Of a stretch of 64,000 bases of DNA, positions 60,584-64,000 are shown piece by piece (within the stretch, counting starts at the first letter, position 1; each line of letters opens with the position of its first letter). Below the pieces are notes generated by a model. The model was not told the DNA's origin. It ran no database searches and saw only the letters and a list, made by a program, of their open reading frames with translations. Position numbers and translations under genes: made by a program. Source of the stretch: Micromonospora_G sp044901685 (GTDB lineage Bacteria > Actinomycetota > Actinomycetes > Mycobacteriales > Micromonosporaceae); the NCBI RefSeq assembly GCF_044901685.1, contig NZ_JBJDPS010000009.1, positions 124,001 through 188,000 of the forward strand, in the 5' to 3' direction.

Positions 60584-61606
60584 GTGCGCCTGCGCGCGAT
60601 GCGGCCCCGTATGTCCTGGCGTGCTGTCACGCCACTGTCCGCCGTGATGATCTTCACATTGCTGGTCGCCGGCTGCGCCGGAACCGGGGACACCCCGTCC
60701 GGGGCGGCGTCGGCCGCACCGGTCACGCTCACCAACTGCGGCCTGCCCGTGCAGGTCACCCAGCCACCGTCGCGGGTGGTCACGCTGAACCAGGCCGCGA
60801 CGGAGATCATGCTGGCACTGGGTCTACAGGACCGGATGATCGGCACCGCGTACCTCGACGACACCATCCTGCCGGAGTACGCCGACGCGTACCAGAAGAT
60901 CCCGGTGCTGGCCAAGGAGTACCCGTCGAAGGAAAAGCTGATCGAGGCCGCCCCGGACTTCGTCTACGCCTCGTTCGCCAGCGCGTTCAGCGACGAGGGC
61001 GTCGGTGAACGGGACACCTACACCGGTCTGCGCGTCGGCACGTACCTCTCGCCGGCCGGCTGCCCGAAGGAGACCCGCCCGTCCCCGCTCACCGTCGACC
61101 ACGTGTTCGGCGAGATCCGCGACGTAGCGGCGATCTTCGGAGTGCCGGAACGGGCGACCGCGCTGATCGACGCGCAGAAGTCCCGGATCACCTCGGCCGC
61201 CTCCGGCGTCCGGGACGCGAAGGACATCTCGGTGCTCTGGTGGGACGCCGGAACCGACGCGCCGAGCGTCGGCGCCTGCTGTGGGGCACCGCAGCTCATC
61301 ATGTCGGCGGTCGGGGTGACCAACAAGTTCACCGACCTCACCGGTAGCTGGGGCGACACGAGCTGGGAGAAGGTCGTCGAACGCAACCCGGACGTCATCG
61401 TCCTCGTCGACGCCGAGTGGGACCGGGCCACCGCCAAACAGGAATTCCTCGCCGGCAACGCCGCCCTGCGGGACCTACCGGCCGTCAAGGACAAACGGTT
61501 CGTCGTCATCCCGTTCTCCGAAACCAGCGCCGGGGTCCGCAACGTCCTGGGCATCGAGCACCTGGCCCAGGGACTCACCGCACTGCCGGCCCGGGTGACG
61601 CGCTGA
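60584..61606 (+). CDS. btuF: Cobalamin ABC transporter substrate-binding lipoprotein
   Basis: 340 residues. A signal with lipobox LVAGC (Cys31) is followed by the helical-backbone binding fold of the FecB/BtuF group: SRVVTLNQAATEIMLALG near residue 65, EKLIEAAPDFVYAS near 120 and RNPDVIVLVD near 265. Iron-siderophore binders share this fold, but the riboswitch directly upstream points to cobalamin or a corrinoid. The start is GTG 60584 with GGAAGG eight bases ahead; a longer open frame starts inside the riboswitch and is not used. Its stop overlaps the next start. Confidence 0.9.
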   Translation: MRLRAMRPRMSWRAVTPLSAVMIFTLLVAGCAGTGDTPSGAASAAPVTLTNCGLPVQVTQPPSRVVTLNQAATEIMLALGLQDRMIGTAYLDDTILPEYADAYQKIPVLAKEYPSKEKLIEAAPDFVYASFASAFSDEGVGERDTYTGLRVGTYLSPAGCPKETRPSPLTVDHVFGEIRDVAAIFGVPERATALIDAQKSRITSAASGVRDAKDISVLWWDAGTDAPSVGACCGAPQLIMSAVGVTNKFTDLTGSWGDTSWEKVVERNPDVIVLVDAEWDRATAKQEFLAGNAALRDLPAVKDKRFVVIPFSETSAGVRNVLGIEHLAQGLTALPARVTR

Positions 61607-62675
61607 CCACCACGACCACTCCACGCCCGGCGCCGACGGCGGCGCCGGGCCGGGCGCGCGTCCTGGGCGGCACCGCACTGGTCGTCGCGTTGACCGGCAT
61701 GCTCGGGCTCTCGATCGGCGCCGCGGTCACCGTCGGACCGGCCGACCTCTCCCTCGGCACCGTGTGGGCGGTGATCGGCGACCACCTGGGCGTGTTCCGT
61801 TCCGACGTGCCGCTGCTGCGGGACCACATCGTCTGGCAGATCCGCCTACCCCGGGTGCTGCTCGCCGCCACCGTCGGCGCCGGACTCGCCGCCGTCGGGG
61901 CGGTGATGCAGACCCTGACCCGCAACGCGCTCGCCGACCCGTACCTGCTCGGCGTCTCCTCCGGAGCGTCCCTCGGTGCGGTCACCGTCACCGTCACCGG
62001 ACTCGGGTCGGCGGTCTGGTCCCTGACCGGCGGCGCGTTCACCGGCGCGCTCGCGGCGTTCGCCCTGGTCATCGCCGCCGCGACCAGCCGGGGCGGCCGG
62101 CTCGCACCGACCCGGATGATCCTCGCCGGTGTCGCGGTCGGCCAACTCTGCGCCGCCGTCACCTCGTTCGTCATCATCTGGGCCGCCGACCCGCACGCCA
62201 CCCAGCAGATCACCTTCTGGCTGTCCGGATCGCTCGGCCGGTCCGACTGGACCTCCCTCGGCTACGCCGTCTCCGCCCTCGCGGTCGTCCTGGCCGTGCT
62301 CCTCGGACACGCCCGTACGCTGAACGCGTTCGCCTTCGGCGACGACTCGGCCGCCACCCTCGGTGTCGACGTCACCCGCACCCGCTGGCTGCTGCTGACC
62401 ACGGCGGCCCTGCTCACCGGAACCCTCGTCGCGGTCAGCGGCGCGATCGGCTTCGTCGGGCTGCTCCTGCCGCACGCCGCCCGGCTGCTCACCGGCCCCG
62501 ACCACCGCCGACTCCTACCGGTCGCGGTTCTCGCCGGGGCGATCTTCCTGATCTGGGTCGACACCGCCGCCCGTACGGTGTTCGAACCACGCGAACTCCC
62601 GGTCGGTGTGCTCACCGCCATGCTCGGCGTACCCGCGTTCGTGCTGCTGCTGCGCCGACGGCTGGCGGGCAACTG

Positions 62676-62676
<1 letters not shown>
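61603..62676 (+). CDS. btuC: Cobalamin ABC transporter permease (FecCD family)
   Basis: A 357-residue permease with about ten helices. The first is ARVLGGTALVVALTGMLG; TVGAGLAAVGAVMQTLTRNALADPYLLGVSSGAS is the FecCD signature region, and GFVGLLLPHAARLL follows near the C-terminus. It forms the channel for the corrinoid. No ATG, GTG or TTG opens the frame before the first helix. The most likely start is CTG 61603, which overlaps the previous stop as CTGA, and this should be treated as uncertain by a few codons. It overlaps the ATPase gene by one base. Confidence 0.88.
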
Positions 62677-63439
<763 letters not shown>

Positions 63440-63443
<4 letters not shown>

Positions 63444-64000
63444 CCACCAGACACACCCTGCTCGTCGCTCGCTCGGTCGCCCACACCGGCGGACACGACG
63501 CCGTACACCGGCTCGCCGACGAGGTCGCGCGGGCGCTCGGCGAGCCGGTCCGGGCCTGCTTCCTCGACGGGGCGGCGCCGTCGCTGCACGACGCACTCGA
63601 CGCCGCCCGGTCGGCGGGCGCGCTCGACGTCGTCCTCGTCCCCACCCACCTGCCGCCCGACCGGTACCTCGACGTCTGGCTCCGCCGCGCCTACGCCGAC
63701 TGGGTCACCTCCCGCCCCGCCGACCCGCCGCCGCCACGGGTGTCGGTCGGCGCGCCGCTGGCCACCCAGCCGGCACTGGTCACCGCCGTCCTGGACGCCC
63801 TGCGCCAACCCACCGCACCCCTGTCCGGCAACCCCGGACCGTTCCGCAGCCCCGCCTGGTCCGCGATCACCCGACACCGCCGCCACGTGCTGGTCTGCCG
63901 CGGCCCACGCTGCACCGCGTACGGCGCCGGCGCGACCGCCGACACGCTCGCCGAAAGCCTGCGCGCACGCGGACTCACCGACGACGACATCCTGCTCACC
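63440..64000 (+). CDS. cbiX: CbiX-like cobaltochelatase with ferredoxin-type tail, runs off window
   Basis: 187 residues are visible and the frame is open at the right edge. The N-terminal part has the class II chelatase fold (LLVARSVAHTGGHDAVHRLADEV near 8-30, a second half around VLVPTHLPPDRYLDVWL). The part from about 145 (HVLVCRGPRCTAYGAGAT, with CxxxxC) resembles the 2Fe-2S domain of CbiW-type proteins. It would insert cobalt into sirohydrochlorin, or handle it, for B12 synthesis. ATG 63440 overlaps the ATPase stop (ATGA). The usual catalytic His pattern is not obvious, so the exact reaction is uncertain. Confidence 0.75.

Overview
The window comes from a high-GC actinomycete. Almost every frame is GC-rich, starts are often GTG or TTG, and exported proteins carry Tat or lipoprotein signals. 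A SAM-methyltransferase of the actinobacterial DUF574 type, a SCO6745-like protein, an nSTAND/WD40 protein and large LAL (LuxR) activators are also present. A Micromonosporaceae-like host is my inference; no rRNA, tRNA or other taxonomic marker lies in the window.

Region 1 (1-16.8 kb) is one edge of a modular polyketide cluster whose starter is probably made from arginine. A flavin monooxygenase (7333-9039) and a nitrilase-type amidase (6509-7336) would turn L-arginine into 4-guanidinobutanoate. An AMP-dependent ligase (10004-11446) and a free acyltransferase (9099-10007) would activate it and load it on an ACP. The incomplete type I PKS on the minus strand (4194 to the left edge) begins with just such an ACP, followed by KS-AT(malonyl)-KR. 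An agmatinase-like amidinohydrolase (11487-12605) could later remove the amidino group and leave a primary amine, as described for linear polyenes and marginolactones. A pair of YdbS/YdbT-like membrane proteins, a LAL activator with a TTA codon (13136-15919) and a metallophosphoesterase (15950-16777) complete the block. Four promoters here share one layout: GGGG half-sites followed at 23-24 bp by a TAGCNN -10 box. This points to one pathway activator, probably the LAL protein.

Region 2 (16.97-36.1 kb) is a glycan-utilisation locus. It has a 999-residue secreted protein (PA14, sorbosone-dehydrogenase-like propeller, CBM, DUF1080), a LacI repressor, three FAD_oxidored-type flavoproteins, a GH38-like mannosidase, an LplA/YtcP-type sugar importer without its own ATPase, and a secreted beta-helix protein. 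Flavin oxidoreductases together with a DUF1080 domain recall the oxidise-then-cleave (3-keto-glycoside) strategy.

Region 3 (36.1-60.2 kb) is mixed accessory content. It holds a thioesterase, a MarR-linked redox group (alpha/beta hydrolase, DoxX, zinc-free alcohol-dehydrogenase-like enzyme), a methyltransferase, two convergent AraC paralogues, a small secreted two-cysteine peptide, an HTH-nSTAND-WD40 protein, a SCO6745-like protein, a secreted M14 carboxypeptidase, a second LAL regulator, an FMN reductase, a GH19 chitinase, an exported acetamidase/formamidase, a DUF574 methyltransferase and a flippase-like membrane protein.

Region 4 (60.39-64 kb) is a vitamin B12 operon. A well-conserved cobalamin riboswitch precedes a lipoprotein-permease-ATPase importer that is translationally coupled to a CbiX/ferredoxin-like protein running off the right edge. 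Convergent gene pairs are mostly separated by strong perfect hairpins.
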